Origin: Pseudomonas putida
Lineage (GTDB): Bacteria; Pseudomonadota; Gammaproteobacteria; Pseudomonadales; Pseudomonadaceae
Assembly: GCF_009883635.2 (NCBI RefSeq)
Contig: NZ_CP026115.2
Location: 5,642,001 to 5,706,000 of the forward strand
Reading direction: 5' to 3'
DNA length: 64,000 nt
Within the stretch, counting starts at the first letter, position 1. Every line of letters starts with the position of its first letter. The translations under genes were made by a program, and so were the position numbers. Under the pieces are notes generated by a model. That model was not told the origin of the DNA and did no database searches. It worked only from the letters and a program-made list of their open reading frames with translations. Below, one piece after another: positions 26,423 through 35,869 of this stretch.

Positions 26423-28471
26423 TTACTTCTTCAGCACCAGGGTCAGGATGTCATAGCTGGCCACCAATTCACCCAACTGGTTGGTCACCTCCACATCCCA
26501 CGCTACAACGCCTTGCGGCTGCCCCAGCGGGCTGGTCTTGCCCTGGTCGATCTTGCGCTTGCAGGTCAGCCGCGCCTGGATGGTGTCGCCAATCCCGACC
26601 GGGTTGATGAAGCGCAGGGTGTCCAGCCCGTAGTTGGCCAGCACCGGCCCGGCGCCTGGCGAAACGAACAGCCCGGCCGCAGCGGAGAGCACGAAGTAGC
26701 CATGGGCGATGCGCTTGCCGAACTGCGATTCCTTGGCCGCGATCTCGTCGAAGTGCATGTAGAAATGGTCGCCCGACAGGCAACCGAAGTTGACCAGGTC
26801 GGCCTCGGTCACGGTGCGACGGTGGGTCAGCAGCGATTCACCGATACGCAGGTCGTCGAAGTAACGGCGGAACGGGTGCACTTCGGTCTCGATCACTTCG
26901 GCGCCACGCACGTATTCGCCGGTGACGGCCGTGAGCATGCTGGGCGAACCCTGCACCGCGGCGCGCTGCAGGTAGTGCTTGACCGCTCGCAGGCCGCCCA
27001 GCTCCTCGCCACCCCCGGCGCGGCCCGGGCCGCCGTGCTTGAGTTGCGGCAGTGGCGAGCCGTGGCCGGTGGATTCCTTCGCCGCTTCGCTGTCGAGCAC
27101 CAGCAGGCGCCCGTGCCAGGCGGCAGCAACCGGGATGGCCTTGGCGGCGACGGCTCGGTCGGCGGTGACCAGGGTCGCCACCAGGCTGCCTTTGCCACGT
27201 GCGGCCAGGGCCAGGGCCTCATCCAGGTCGTCATAGGCCATCAGCGTGCTGACCGGGCCGAACGCCTCGATGTCATGGGCGCCGCCTTCGCCATGCGGGT
27301 CCCGGGCCTGGAGCAGCGTGGGGGCGAAGAACGCGCCTTCGGCAACGCCTTCACCACGCGGGGCAAAGCCATCGCTGGCACCGAACAGCTGGTCACAGCT
27401 CTGCAGCAGGCTGCGCACGCGCTCGCCGACGTCGCGTTGCTGGTCATGGGAGGCCAATGCCCCCATGCGCACGCCTTCCACCGACGGGTCACCGACCACG
27501 ACCTTGCTCAGGCGCTCGCGCAGGCGGCTAGCCACCGCATCGATGTGCCTGGCCGGGACGATGGCGCGGCGGATGGCGGTGCACTTCTGACCGGCCTTGG
27601 TGGTCATTTCCCGCGCCACTTCCTTGATGTACAGCTCGAACTCCTCGCTGTCCGGGCTCACATCCGGGCCGAGGATGGCACAGTTGAGCGAATCGGCCTC
27701 GGCGGTGAACGGCACCGAGTTGCGGATCAGGTTGGGCGTGACGCGCAGCTTCGCGGCAGTGTCGGCGGAGCCGGTGAAGGTCACCACGTCCTGGCCCTGC
27801 AGGCGGTCGAGCAGGTCGCCGGTGCTGCCGATCACCAGTTGCAGGCTGCCCGCCGGCAGCAGGCCGGAGTCGTTCATCAGGCGCACCACGGCTTCGGTCA
27901 GGTAGCTGGTCGAGGTCGCGGGCTTGACGATGCACGGCATGCCGGCCAGGAAAGTCGGCGCGAATTTTTCGAGCATGCCCCATATCGGGAAGTTGAAGGC
28001 GTTGATATGCACGGCCACGCCGGCGCGCGGCACCAGGATGTGGCTACCAGAGAAGTGGCCCTGCTTGCCCAGCGGAATTGCCGGCCCTTCGTGCACCAGG
28101 TTGCCCGACGGCAGCTCGCGGCTGCCGATGCCGGCGTAGCTGAACAACGTGGCGTTGCCGCCCTCGATGTCGATCCAGCTGTCGGCGCGGGTGGCGCCGC
28201 TGTGGTGGGACAGGGCGTAGAGCTGTTCCTTGCGCTCGGCCAGGTACAGGGCCAGGGCCTTGAGGCGCTGGGCGCGTTGCTGGAAGTCCATGGCCATCAG
28301 CTCGGCCAGGCCGCGCGCGCGGGCGAATTCCACGGCTTCGGCGAAATCCGGGCGTTCTTCGTGGCTGTAGGCCAGGACGTGGCCGTCCAGGGCGCTGCGC
28401 AGGGCCTGGGCGCCGTGCTGGCCGATCCAGCGGCCAGCAATGAAGCTCTGCAGGGTTGGGGCGTCAGACAT
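26423..28471 (-). CDS. paaZ: bifunctional oxepin-CoA hydrolase / 3-oxo-5,6-dehydrosuberyl-CoA semialdehyde dehydrogenase
   Basis: A 682-residue fusion. The N-terminal aldehyde dehydrogenase domain (about 1-520) has the catalytic cysteine in [10 protein letters not shown] and the general-base glutamate in TAEADSLN. The C-terminal MaoC-type hydratase (about 540-682) has GDHFYMHFD and HGYFVLS. Together they open the oxepin ring of the phenylacetate intermediate and oxidise the aldehyde to 3-oxo-5,6-dehydrosuberyl-CoA, the PaaJ substrate. It is last in the paaA-to-paaZ unit, 24 bases after the porin. Called PaaN or PhaL in pseudomonad nomenclatures. Confidence 0.95.
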   Translation of the reverse strand: MSDAPTLQSFIAGRWIGQHGAQALRSALDGHVLAYSHEERPDFAEAVEFARARGLAELMAMDFQQRAQRLKALALYLAERKEQLYALSHHSGATRADSWIDIEGGNATLFSYAGIGSRELPSGNLVHEGPAIPLGKQGHFSGSHILVPRAGVAVHINAFNFPIWGMLEKFAPTFLAGMPCIVKPATSTSYLTEAVVRLMNDSGLLPAGSLQLVIGSTGDLLDRLQGQDVVTFTGSADTAAKLRVTPNLIRNSVPFTAEADSLNCAILGPDVSPDSEEFELYIKEVAREMTTKAGQKCTAIRRAIVPARHIDAVASRLRERLSKVVVGDPSVEGVRMGALASHDQQRDVGERVRSLLQSCDQLFGASDGFAPRGEGVAEGAFFAPTLLQARDPHGEGGAHDIEAFGPVSTLMAYDDLDEALALAARGKGSLVATLVTADRAVAAKAIPVAAAWHGRLLVLDSEAAKESTGHGSPLPQLKHGGPGRAGGGEELGGLRAVKHYLQRAAVQGSPSMLTAVTGEYVRGAEVIETEVHPFRRYFDDLRIGESLLTHRRTVTEADLVNFGCLSGDHFYMHFDEIAAKESQFGKRIAHGYFVLSAAAGLFVSPGAGPVLANYGLDTLRFINPVGIGDTIQARLTCKRKIDQGKTSPLGQPQGVVAWDVEVTNQLGELVASYDILTLVLKK

Positions 28472-28495
28472 GCTGTTTTCCTCTTGTGGGCGCTG

Positions 28496-29728
28496 TTACC
28501 AAAGCGCCAGGGTGTAGCCGATGATCAGGCGGTTTTCGTCCACGGCGTTGGTCAGGCCATTGCCGGAACGGAAGGTGACGTTGCGCCAGCGCAGGCTGAC
28601 GTCCTTGAACGGGCCGCTCTGGATGACGTAGGTGAGGTCGGTGTCGCGTTCGCGCTCACGGCCGTTGCTGAGCGTGGCGGTTTCGGCATGGCGGCCGTCG
28701 GTATAGCGGGTCATGAAGCTCAGGCCGGGGATGCCCATGGCTACGAAGTCGTAGTCGTAGCGCAGCTGCCACGAGTCCAGCCCGGCGCGGGTGAAGGTGT
28801 TGTAGGTCACCAGATTGACGGTGAACGGGTCGCCGCCGTTGACGAACGGGAACGCACTGTCACCGGACATCTGCTGCCAGGTAGCGGTGAACTTGTGGGC
28901 GCGTACGCCGAGGGTGAACATGGCGTTGAAGTTGCGGTTTTCGATGTTGCCGGCGCGCTCGGCGCCGTCGTTGCGGCTGTCGAAGTAGCGCAGGTCGCTG
29001 CGCAGGCTCAGGCCTTCGCCCAGCGGGCGGGTGTCGATCAGGCCGAAGAACTGCTGGCGGTAGATGTCTTCAAGCTTTGCGTAGTAATAGCTGACGCTGG
29101 TCTGTGGGGTGAGCGCGTAGTTGCCACCGCCGAAGTCGAGGTGGTCGCTGGTGGCGGCGCCATAGCCCATGTCGTCGCGGCCGGACGAATCGCGCAGGTT
29201 GACCTTGCTCAGGCGCCCGGCGTTGACGGTCAGGCCGCCGATGTCCTGGCTGGTCAGCTGGCCACCCTGGAAGGTCGAGGCCAGCAGGCGGGTGTCGTTG
29301 TACACCACCACCGGCAGGATCGGCTGTAGCGTGCCCAGGCGCAGGGTGCTCTTGGACACCCGCACCTTGCCGGTCAGGCCCAGTTCGCTGTAGTCATCGA
29401 CCGGCTCATGGCTGTTCGGGCCGAACGGCAGCAGGCCGGTGTTGCGTCGGTCAGGGCTGGAATCGAGCTTGACGCCCAGCTGGCCCATGGCATCGAGGCC
29501 AAAACCGACCATGCCCTCGGTGAAGCCCGATTCCACTTTCGCGGTAAAGCCCTGGGCCCATTCCTCGGCCTTGGCCTGGGGCGCGTTGCTCTGGCGGAAG
29601 TCGCGGTTGATGTAGTGATTGCGCATTTCCAGCCGCGCGTGGCTGTCGTCGATGAAGTCCGCCAGGGCCGGGAGCGGCAGGGCGAAGGTGGCCAACCAGG
29701 CGGCCGATTTCAGGTGTGTGCGGTTCAT
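28496..29728 (-). CDS. phaK: OprD-family porin, probable phenylacetate porin
   Basis: A 410-residue outer-membrane protein. The signal peptide MNRTHLKSAAWLATFALPLPALA is followed by DFIDDSHARLEMRNHYINRDF, the typical OprD opening, and many alternating amphipathic strands up to the C-terminal YTLALW. The final aromatic residue suits Bam insertion. Its place inside the paa operon between the permease and paaZ identifies it as the outer-membrane entry for phenylacetate, as for PhaK of P. putida U. The start is moved to 29728 to give a clean signal peptide. Confidence 0.92.
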   Translation of the reverse strand: MNRTHLKSAAWLATFALPLPALADFIDDSHARLEMRNHYINRDFRQSNAPQAKAEEWAQGFTAKVESGFTEGMVGFGLDAMGQLGVKLDSSPDRRNTGLLPFGPNSHEPVDDYSELGLTGKVRVSKSTLRLGTLQPILPVVVYNDTRLLASTFQGGQLTSQDIGGLTVNAGRLSKVNLRDSSGRDDMGYGAATSDHLDFGGGNYALTPQTSVSYYYAKLEDIYRQQFFGLIDTRPLGEGLSLRSDLRYFDSRNDGAERAGNIENRNFNAMFTLGVRAHKFTATWQQMSGDSAFPFVNGGDPFTVNLVTYNTFTRAGLDSWQLRYDYDFVAMGIPGLSFMTRYTDGRHAETATLSNGRERERDTDLTYVIQSGPFKDVSLRWRNVTFRSGNGLTNAVDENRLIIGYTLALW

Positions 29729-29755
29729 TGTTGTTATACCCGACAGAGTCAAAGA

Positions 29756-31318
29756 TCAGTGCTTGCTGGCGCCGGCGGCGCCGATACCGGTCATGGAGCG
29801 AATGAACTGCCCTAGGTAGCGGCCACGTTCCTCCTGGGCACGCTCCGAACTGTCAGTGACCGAGAACGCCCAGGCGCTGAGGAATGCCAGGCTCATCGAG
29901 AACAGCGCCGGGTTGCTGTAGGGGAACAATGCCGTTTGGTTATGCAGCACGTTGACCCACACCGCAGGGCCGAGCACCACCAGCAGCACGGCCGACACCA
30001 GCCCGGCCATGCTGCCGCACACTGCGCCACGGGTGGTCAGGCCCTTCCAGAACATCGAAAGCAGCAGCACCGGGAAGTTGACCGAGGCCGCCACGGCCAG
30101 CACCAGGCCGGACAGGAAGGCGATGTTCTGCGACTCGAACACCAGGCCCAGCACCACCGCGAGCAGGCCGATCACCAAAGTGGCGATCCGCGACACGCGC
30201 ATTTCTTCCTGCTCGGTGGCCTGGCCCTTGCGTACCACGCAGGCATACAGGTCATGGGACACCGCAGAAGCACCGGACAGCGCCAGGCCAGCAACCACCG
30301 CCAGGATGGTGGCGAAGGCCACGGCGGAGATGAACCCGAGGAACAGGTTGCCACCCACGGCCTGGGCCAGGTGCACGGCGACCATGTTGCCGCCACCGAT
30401 GATCGCGCCCGCCGCGTCGCGATACGCAGGCTCGGTACCGACCATGACGATGGCGCCGAAGCCGATGACGATCAGCAGCAGGTAGAAGTAGCCGATGAAG
30501 CCGGTGGCGTAGAACACGCTCTTGCGCGCTTCCTTGGCGTCGCTGACGGTGAAGAAGCGCATCAGGATATGCGGCAGGCCGGCGGTGCCGAACATCATGC
30601 CCAGGCCCAGCGAAATCGCATCCACCGGGTTGGACAGCAGGCCGCCCGGGGCCATGATCGCCTGGCCCTTGGCATGCACCGCCACGGCGCTGGCGAACAT
30701 CGCTTCGGTGCTGAAACCAAAGTGCTTGAGCACCATGAAGGCCATGAAACTGGTGCCGGACAGCAGCATCACTGCCTTGATGATCTGCACCCAGGTGGTG
30801 GCGAGCATGCCGCCGAAGGTGACGTAGGCGACCATCAGTACGCCGACCAGCATCACCGCATACAGGTAGCTGATGCCGAATAGCAGCTCGATCAGCTTGC
30901 CGGCGCCGACCATCTGCGCCACCAGGTACATCAGTGCCACCACCAGTGTGCCAAAGGCCGAGCTGAGGCGCACCGGGGTCTGTGCCAGGCGGTACGAAAC
31001 CACATCGGCGAAGGTGTACTTGCCCAGGTTGCGCAGGCGCTCGGCGATCAGGAACAGGATGATCGGCCAGCCGGCCAGCACGCCCAGGGCATACAGCAGG
31101 CCGTCGTAGCCGTTCATGAACATCATTGCGGAAATGCCGAGGAACGACGCCGCGCTGATCATGTCCCCGGCAATCGCCAGGCCGTTCTGCATGCCGGTCA
31201 GGCCGCCGCCGGCAGTGTAGAAGTCACTCGCCGAACGGGTGCGCAGGGCTGCCCAGCGGGTCACCAGCAAGGTGAAGCAGACGAACACCATGAACATCGA
31301 AATGGCAGTCCAGTTCAT
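29756..31318 (-). CDS. paaL: sodium:solute symporter (ActP-like), probable phenylacetate permease
   Basis: A 520-residue SSS-family transporter with about 13 transmembrane helices and the family signatures [29 protein letters not shown] and the [15 protein letters not shown] block. Homologues carry acetate or phenylacetate with sodium. The ATG overlaps the DUF485 gene stop by 4 bases, the usual yjcH-actP pairing. Placement in the paa operon supports phenylacetate uptake (PhaJ/PaaL). Confidence 0.92.
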   Translation of the reverse strand: MNWTAISMFMVFVCFTLLVTRWAALRTRSASDFYTAGGGLTGMQNGLAIAGDMISAASFLGISAMMFMNGYDGLLYALGVLAGWPIILFLIAERLRNLGKYTFADVVSYRLAQTPVRLSSAFGTLVVALMYLVAQMVGAGKLIELLFGISYLYAVMLVGVLMVAYVTFGGMLATTWVQIIKAVMLLSGTSFMAFMVLKHFGFSTEAMFASAVAVHAKGQAIMAPGGLLSNPVDAISLGLGMMFGTAGLPHILMRFFTVSDAKEARKSVFYATGFIGYFYLLLIVIGFGAIVMVGTEPAYRDAAGAIIGGGNMVAVHLAQAVGGNLFLGFISAVAFATILAVVAGLALSGASAVSHDLYACVVRKGQATEQEEMRVSRIATLVIGLLAVVLGLVFESQNIAFLSGLVLAVAASVNFPVLLLSMFWKGLTTRGAVCGSMAGLVSAVLLVVLGPAVWVNVLHNQTALFPYSNPALFSMSLAFLSAWAFSVTDSSERAQEERGRYLGQFIRSMTGIGAAGASKH

Positions 31319-31623
31319 TGCGCGCACTCCTGCTTGAGCTTGTCGTTGAGCGGGTCAAGCACGTTGTTGGCACGGTGCACGTAGATGCCGGTGAGGGCGA
31401 AGGACAGCAGCACCATCAGCACACCCACCAGCATGCCGACGGTGGTGACGCCGCCGCTCAGGGACTGGCCGAGGGTGCTGGGGGAGAACGCCACCAGCAG
31501 GACGAAGCCGTAGTAGATCACCAGCATGGCCAGTGTCAGGCTGCCGTTGAGGCGGCGCTTGCGCCGCACCAGGTGCTGGAAATCGGGGTGATTGCTGATG
31601 CTTTCGATGTGTTCCGGGGTCAT
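31315..31623 (-). CDS. DUF485 small membrane protein (YjcH-like)
   Basis: A 102-residue protein with two transmembrane segments and the typical [14 protein letters not shown] opening of DUF485. These proteins are encoded directly before ActP-type symporters and are thought to assist or regulate them. The start at 31623 is chosen by family length; the open frame upstream overlaps REP DNA. A gap of 147 bases with a REP pair separates it from paaE. Confidence 0.88.
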   Translation of the reverse strand: MTPEHIESISNHPDFQHLVRRKRRLNGSLTLAMLVIYYGFVLLVAFSPSTLGQSLSGGVTTVGMLVGVLMVLLSFALTGIYVHRANNVLDPLNDKLKQECAQ

Positions 31624-31685
31624 GGCAAGCGATCTCTTTTGTTTTGTAATTGTTGTAATCAGGTCACTTTGGGGTGTTGCTGATG

Positions 31686-31761
31686 GCCTCTTCGCGGGCG
31701 CGCCCGCTCCCACAGGTACTGCTCTGGCCCATGTGGGAGCGGGCTTGCCCGCGAAGCAGGC
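31686..31761. repeat. inverted REP pair inside the paa operon (between paaE and DUF485)
   Basis: GCCTCTTCGCGGGC...GCCCGCTCCCACA is mirrored by TGTGGGAGCGGGC...GCCCGCGAAGCAGGC around a 20-base centre. Each half also folds on itself. The position splits the catabolic genes paaABCDE from the transport genes. Confidence 0.8.
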
Positions 31762-31770
31762 GACGCGGTG

Positions 31771-32847
31771 TCAGAGCTGGTCGAAGTCGAGCACCACCTT
31801 GTCGCTCACCGGGTAGGTCTGGCACGACAGCACATAGCCGGCCGCCACTTCGTAGTCCTCCAGGGCATGGTTGCTGTCCATCTCCACTTCGCCCTCGATC
31901 ACCCGGCACTTGCAGGTCGAGCACACGCCGGCCTTGCACGAGTAGGGCAATTCAGCGCCGATGGCGTTGCCGGCATCCAGCACGTTCTGGGTATTGCGCG
32001 GCAGGTCGAAGCTCAGTGCCCGGCCATCGCTGATCACGGTGATGTGGCTGAGCGCCGAGTCCACCTGGCGGGCGGCCTCGCGGGCTTCACGGCGGGTTTC
32101 GTTGCCAGCGGCGGCAAACAGCTCGAAGTGGATACGTTCCTTGGCCAGGCCGTTGGCCTGCAGGCTGTCGCGCACGGTCTCGGTCATCGCCTGGGGGCCG
32201 CAGATGAACGCGGCATCGAGGCTGGGCACGTCCATCCAGCGCGAGAACAGCTGGCCGCACTTGTCGGCGTCGATGCGGCCGTTGTACAGGTCGACATCCT
32301 GCTGCTCGCGGCTGAACACGAAGATCAGGTTGAGGCGGTCGAGGTAACGGTTCTTCAGGTCTTCGAGCTTGTCGCGGAACAGCGCCCCGGAGCTGGAGCG
32401 GTTGCCGTACAGCAGGGTGAAGCGGCTGTGTGGCTCGCTGGCCAGGGTGGTGGCGACGATCGACAGGATCGGTGTGATGCCACTGCCGGCGGCCACGCCC
32501 AGGTAGTTGCCCTGGCGCGCCGGGTCCAGCGGCACGAAGAAGCTGCCCGAGGGCGGCATCACTTCCAGCTGCTGGCCGGCCTTGAGCACTTCGTTGGCAA
32601 AGGCCGAGAAGCGCCCGCCGGGCACGCGCTTGACGGCCACCCGCAGCTCACCGTCCTGCACGGCGCTGCAAATGGAGTAGGAGCGGCGGACTTCTTCGTT
32701 GTCCAGCTCGGTGCGCATCACCAGATACTGGCCCTGGGTGAAGCGGAAAGCCGCTTGCAGGTGCGCCGGTACGTCGAAGGCGATCGACACCGCATCACGG
32801 GTTTCGTTACGCACTTGCTTGATGGTCAGGCTGTGAAACTGGCTCAT
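31771..32847 (-). CDS. paaE: phenylacetyl-CoA 1,2-epoxidase reductase subunit
   Basis: A 358-residue NAD(P)H:ferredoxin-type reductase. The FAD-binding RRSYS motif is at 54-58. The NAD domain is in the middle (AAGSGITPILS, LLYGNRS). A C-terminal plant-type [2Fe-2S] domain has C304, C309, C312 and C342. It passes electrons to the PaaA diiron centre. MSQ at 32847 is preferred over the ATG 4 codons upstream on family alignment. paaD ends 15 bases before it. Confidence 0.95.
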   Translation of the reverse strand: MSQFHSLTIKQVRNETRDAVSIAFDVPAHLQAAFRFTQGQYLVMRTELDNEEVRRSYSICSAVQDGELRVAVKRVPGGRFSAFANEVLKAGQQLEVMPPSGSFFVPLDPARQGNYLGVAAGSGITPILSIVATTLASEPHSRFTLLYGNRSSSGALFRDKLEDLKNRYLDRLNLIFVFSREQQDVDLYNGRIDADKCGQLFSRWMDVPSLDAAFICGPQAMTETVRDSLQANGLAKERIHFELFAAAGNETRREAREAARQVDSALSHITVISDGRALSFDLPRNTQNVLDAGNAIGAELPYSCKAGVCSTCKCRVIEGEVEMDSNHALEDYEVAAGYVLSCQTYPVSDKVVLDFDQL

Positions 32848-32862
32848 GGTGGTCTCCACGGC

Positions 32863-33396
32863 TCAAATGCATTTGAAATAGTCGAACGGCTCCAGGCACT
32901 CGCGGCAGCGGTACAGCGCCTTGCAGGCCGTGGAGCCGAACTGGCTGAGCAATTCGGTGTGGTGGCTGGCGCATTGCGGGCAGCACACCTCGGGGGCCGC
33001 GCCGAGCAGGCTGCGCTTGCTGGGGCTGCCGTGCGGCGGGGCGATGCCATAGGCACGCAGGCGTTCGCGACCCAGTTCGCTGATCCAGTCGGTGCTCCAG
33101 GCCGGGGTCAGTCTGCGCTCCAGGTCTGGCGCGGCGAACCCGGCCTGTTCCAGCGCCTGGCGAATATCGCCCTCGATCACTTCGGTGGCCGGGCAGCCGG
33201 AGTAGGTCGGCGTGACTACAAGGTGCAAGTGGCCGGCACGCCAGTCCAGGTCGCGTACGATCCCCAGGTCGACCACGCTGACCACGGGCACTTCCGGGTC
33301 CATCACCTGGCCCAGTACCTCCCAGGCCCGCGCCAGGTCGTCGCCGCGCGGCGCACGGGCGCCACGGTCGCCGGCAATCAGCTCACCAGGTTGCAT
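32863..33396 (-). CDS. paaD: PaaD, iron-sulfur maturation factor of the epoxidase
   Basis: A 177-residue protein. The N-terminal MIP18/DUF59 domain has MDPEVPVVSVVDLGIVRD and YSGCPATE. The C-terminal zinc-ribbon-like cysteines are C139, C142, C164 and C167. It is required for assembling active PaaABCE, probably by Fe-S delivery to PaaE. It overlaps paaC by 14 bases. Confidence 0.94.
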   Translation of the reverse strand: MQPGELIAGDRGARAPRGDDLARAWEVLGQVMDPEVPVVSVVDLGIVRDLDWRAGHLHLVVTPTYSGCPATEVIEGDIRQALEQAGFAAPDLERRLTPAWSTDWISELGRERLRAYGIAPPHGSPSKRSLLGAAPEVCCPQCASHHTELLSQFGSTACKALYRCRECLEPFDYFKCI

Positions 33397-34141
33397 CGGG
33401 GTAGGCCCTTGGCAGGAACTGCATCTCGGCCAACAGCAGGCCCAGGTGCTCGGTGTGCAGGCCCTGGCGGCCGCTCAGGTAGAAGTGGCTGGCGGCCTTG
33501 GGCAGTGGCAGCTCGACCGATTCGAAGGTCGTGCTCACCTGTTTCAGCCAGGCCGCACCGACCGCTGCGGGGTCGGCGGCAATGCCGGCCTGTGCCAGTT
33601 GCACCTCGTTGTCGCTGCCGGCGCTGAGCTCGACGGTGAAGCGCCACACGGCGGGGATCGCTTCCAGCATGCGCCGGCGGCTTTCATCGGTGCCGCCACC
33701 CAGGCGCTGCACCCATTCGGCGGAGCGGCGCAGGTGATAGGTGACTTCTTTCAAGGCCTTGGCGGCAATGCCGGCGATACGTTCGTCGTTTGACTCGACC
33801 AGGCCCTGCAGCACGGCATGGTGCCAGGCGTCGTAGAGGAACTGCTTGGCCATGGTCACGGCGAAGTCGCCATTGGGTTGCTCGACCAGCAGCAGGTTGC
33901 GGAATGCGCGCTCGTCGCGGCGGAACGCCAGGGCATCGGCGTCGCGGCCGTCATCCAGCAGCTCGGCGGCGTACTCCAGCCAATTGCGCGCCTGGCCCAC
34001 CAGGTCGAGGCCGACGTTCATCAGCGCCAGTTCTTCTTCCAGTGCCGGCGCATGGCCGCACCATTCGCACAGGCGCTGGCCCTGGATCAGGGCACTGTCG
34101 CCAAGCAGCAGCAAATACGGGATCAGATCGTGCTTGTGCAT
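33383..34141 (-). CDS. paaC: phenylacetyl-CoA 1,2-epoxidase structural subunit
   Basis: A 252-residue ferritin-like helical protein related to PaaA but lacking its complete ligand set. It begins MHKHDLIPYLLLLGDSALIQGQRLCEWCGHAP, the PaaC signature. It forms the heterodimer core with PaaA. The start at 34141 matches the family N-terminus; upstream residues in the frame belong to paaB in another frame. Confidence 0.95.
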   Translation of the reverse strand: MHKHDLIPYLLLLGDSALIQGQRLCEWCGHAPALEEELALMNVGLDLVGQARNWLEYAAELLDDGRDADALAFRRDERAFRNLLLVEQPNGDFAVTMAKQFLYDAWHHAVLQGLVESNDERIAGIAAKALKEVTYHLRRSAEWVQRLGGGTDESRRRMLEAIPAVWRFTVELSAGSDNEVQLAQAGIAADPAAVGAAWLKQVSTTFESVELPLPKAASHFYLSGRQGLHTEHLGLLLAEMQFLPRAYPDATW

Positions 34142-34149
34142 GGCCAACC

Positions 34150-34431
34150 TCACATGTGCCCGACTTCGTCGGGCAGTTCGTAGAAGCTGGCGTGGCGGTA
34201 GACCTTGTCGTCCGAAGGGGCGAACAGCGGGTCTTTCTCGTCGGGCGAGGAGGCGGTGATCAGTGCCGACGGCACCACCCACAGACTCACGCCTTCGCTA
34301 CGGCGGGTGTACAGCTCGCGGGCGTTCTCGATGGCCATGGCGGCGTCGGCGGCATGCACGCTGCCGACATGCTTGTGGTTAAGGCCGTGCTTGCTGCGCA
34401 CGAACACTTCGTAGAGGGTCCAGACAGACAT
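34150..34431 (-). CDS. paaB: phenylacetyl-CoA 1,2-epoxidase subunit B
   Basis: A 93-residue protein with MSVWTLYEVFVRSKHGLNH and HVGSVHAADAAMAIENAR, both standard PaaB signatures. It bridges PaaAC heterodimers and is needed for activity. It lies between paaA (25-base gap) and paaC (8-base gap). Confidence 0.95.
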   Translation of the reverse strand: MSVWTLYEVFVRSKHGLNHKHVGSVHAADAAMAIENARELYTRRSEGVSLWVVPSALITASSPDEKDPLFAPSDDKVYRHASFYELPDEVGHM

Positions 34432-34456
34432 TTTCGATCTCCGCATCAATCGCCGC

Positions 34457-35446
34457 TCAGGCGGCGTTCTTGTTCTGTTGCTTGCGTGCATAGGCCACGG
34501 CCGCTTCGCGTACCCAGGCGCCATCCTCGATGGCCTTGCGCCGGGTGGCGACGCGTTCCTGGTTGCACGGGCCGTTGCCCTTGATGACTTCGTAGAACTC
34601 GTCCCACTGGATTTCGCCGAAGTCGTAGTGGCCGCGCTCGGCGTTCCACTTCAGGGCAGGGTCCGGGGCGGTGCAGCCGAGCAGTTCGAGCTGGGGCACG
34701 GTCTGGTCGATGAAGCGCTGGCGCAGCTCATCGTTGGTCTGGCGCTTGATCTTCCAGGCCATCGACTGGGCGCTGTTGGGGGAGTGCTCGTCGCTCGGGC
34801 CGAACATCATCAGCGCCGGCCACCAGAGGCGGTTGATGGCGTCCTGAACCATGTCCTTCTGCGCCTGGGTACCCTCGCGCATCATGGTCAGCAGCAGTTC
34901 GTAGCCCTGGCGCTGGTGGAAGCTCTCTTCCTTGCAGATGCGGATCATGGCGCGGGAGTAGGGGCCGTAGGAGGTGCGCTGCAGCACCACCTGATTGACG
35001 ATGGCGGCGCCATCGACCAGCCAGCCCACGGCGCCCATGTCGGCCCAGCTCAGGGTCGGGTAGTTGAAGATGCTCGAATACTTGGCCTTGCCGCTGTGCA
35101 GCTTGGCGACTTCCTCGTCGCGGTCGGCGCCGAGGGTTTCCATGGCGCTGTACAGGTACAGGCCGTGGCCGGCTTCGTCCTGGATCTTGGCCATCAACTG
35201 CAGCTTGCGCTTGAGGCTGGGGGCACGGGTGACCCAGTTGCCTTCAGGCAGCATGCCGACGATTTCCGAATGGGCGTGCTGGGAGATCTGCCGGATCAGG
35301 GTCTGGCGGTAGGCCTCGGGCATCCAGTTCTTGGCTTCGATCTTGATTTCGGCGTCGATCTTTTCCTGGAAGTTGCGCTCTTCGGGCGACATCTCTTCCA
35401 GCGACTTGACGCGCTTGACTCCGGTTTCCACTAGCTGTGCGTACAT
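34457..35446 (-). CDS. paaA: phenylacetyl-CoA 1,2-epoxidase catalytic subunit
   Basis: A 329-residue ferritin-like diiron oxygenase. Ligand motifs are E61, D90-E91-A-G-H94 and E174-S-F-H177, giving the two ExxH pairs of the diiron centre. It epoxidises the aromatic ring of phenylacetyl-CoA with O2. The start at 35446 ([15 protein letters not shown]) is the normal PaaA N-terminus. It is first in the paaABCDE-transport-paaZ unit, with operator-like motifs 36-95 bases upstream. Confidence 0.97.
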   Translation of the reverse strand: MYAQLVETGVKRVKSLEEMSPEERNFQEKIDAEIKIEAKNWMPEAYRQTLIRQISQHAHSEIVGMLPEGNWVTRAPSLKRKLQLMAKIQDEAGHGLYLYSAMETLGADRDEEVAKLHSGKAKYSSIFNYPTLSWADMGAVGWLVDGAAIVNQVVLQRTSYGPYSRAMIRICKEESFHQRQGYELLLTMMREGTQAQKDMVQDAINRLWWPALMMFGPSDEHSPNSAQSMAWKIKRQTNDELRQRFIDQTVPQLELLGCTAPDPALKWNAERGHYDFGEIQWDEFYEVIKGNGPCNQERVATRRKAIEDGAWVREAAVAYARKQQNKNAA

Positions 35447-35481
35447 GTTCCGACTCCTGCTAAGGCATGAGTCATTTGTAA

Positions 35482-35540
35482 GCGATACAAAACATAACGT
35501 CAAACTGTTTTATGTGTATCAAATAAGGTTTGTGTATCGC
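35482..35540. promoter_or_regulatory. paaA control region with three candidate PaaX operators
   Basis: Three related motifs lie just upstream of paaA: GCGATACAAAACAT (35482-35495), TATGTGTATCAAAT (35511-35524) and TTTGTGTATCGC (35529-35540), the last two in inverse orientation to the first. The shared core is GATACA(C/A)A. The same core occurs three times between paaF and paaY. PaaX is encoded in the cluster, so assignment as its operators is reasonable but inferred. Confidence 0.6.
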
Positions 35541-35575
35541 TTTGAGGGTTTGACGGGGGATTTTCAGCGCCTGTG

Positions 35576-35791
35576 AGATCGAGCGCCGCCCGCGCGGCGC
35601 ATCGCGAGCTTTGCTCGCTCCTACGTTTGTTTAGGGCCAATCATTCCTGTGGGATTTGCGCGCGAACGCTTTGGCGCATGGCGCGATATCGCGTCGTACC
35701 AACAAGGCTGTCGCGCGCGCCTGTCACAGGCGTTACTGGCCCGAAACAAACGTAGGAGCGAGCAAAGCTCGCGATGCGCCGCGCGATCTCA
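35576..35791. repeat. long interrupted inverted repeat between paaA and paaK
   Basis: The 39-base arm at 35594-35632 (starting GCGGCGCATCGCGAGC) is mirrored perfectly at 35744-35782, and weaker matching continues outward to GAGATCG/CGATCTC and inward to GGGCCA/TGGCCC. Each arm also contains its own small hairpin (GCGAGC-TTT-GCTCGC). No gene is seen in the spacer. It resembles a pair of REP-type elements in opposite orientation. Confidence 0.75.
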
Positions 35792-35821
35792 TGGACGCCA
35801 CACGTCTCAAGGCAAACAGCC

Positions 35822-35850
35822 AAAAAAAAAGCCCCGGACGATGCCGGGGC
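35822..35850 (-). terminator. rho-independent terminator after paaK
   Basis: On the minus strand, GCCCCGG-CATCGT-CCGGGGC is followed by nine T residues. It lies 20 bases after the paaK stop and ends the paaFGHIJK unit before the paaA promoter region. Confidence 0.92.
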
Positions 35851-35869
35851 CGAAAAGGCAGCCGATGAC

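Noticed and set aside
26513..29329. A 938-codon plus-strand open frame, and other long antisense frames (for example 4351-6687, 11299-12345, 13643-14530, 14452-15759, 31768-33627).
   Set aside because: They lie opposite well-identified genes, have compositions typical of high-GC shadow frames (runs of Gln, His, Ala, Gly) and contain no recognisable domain.
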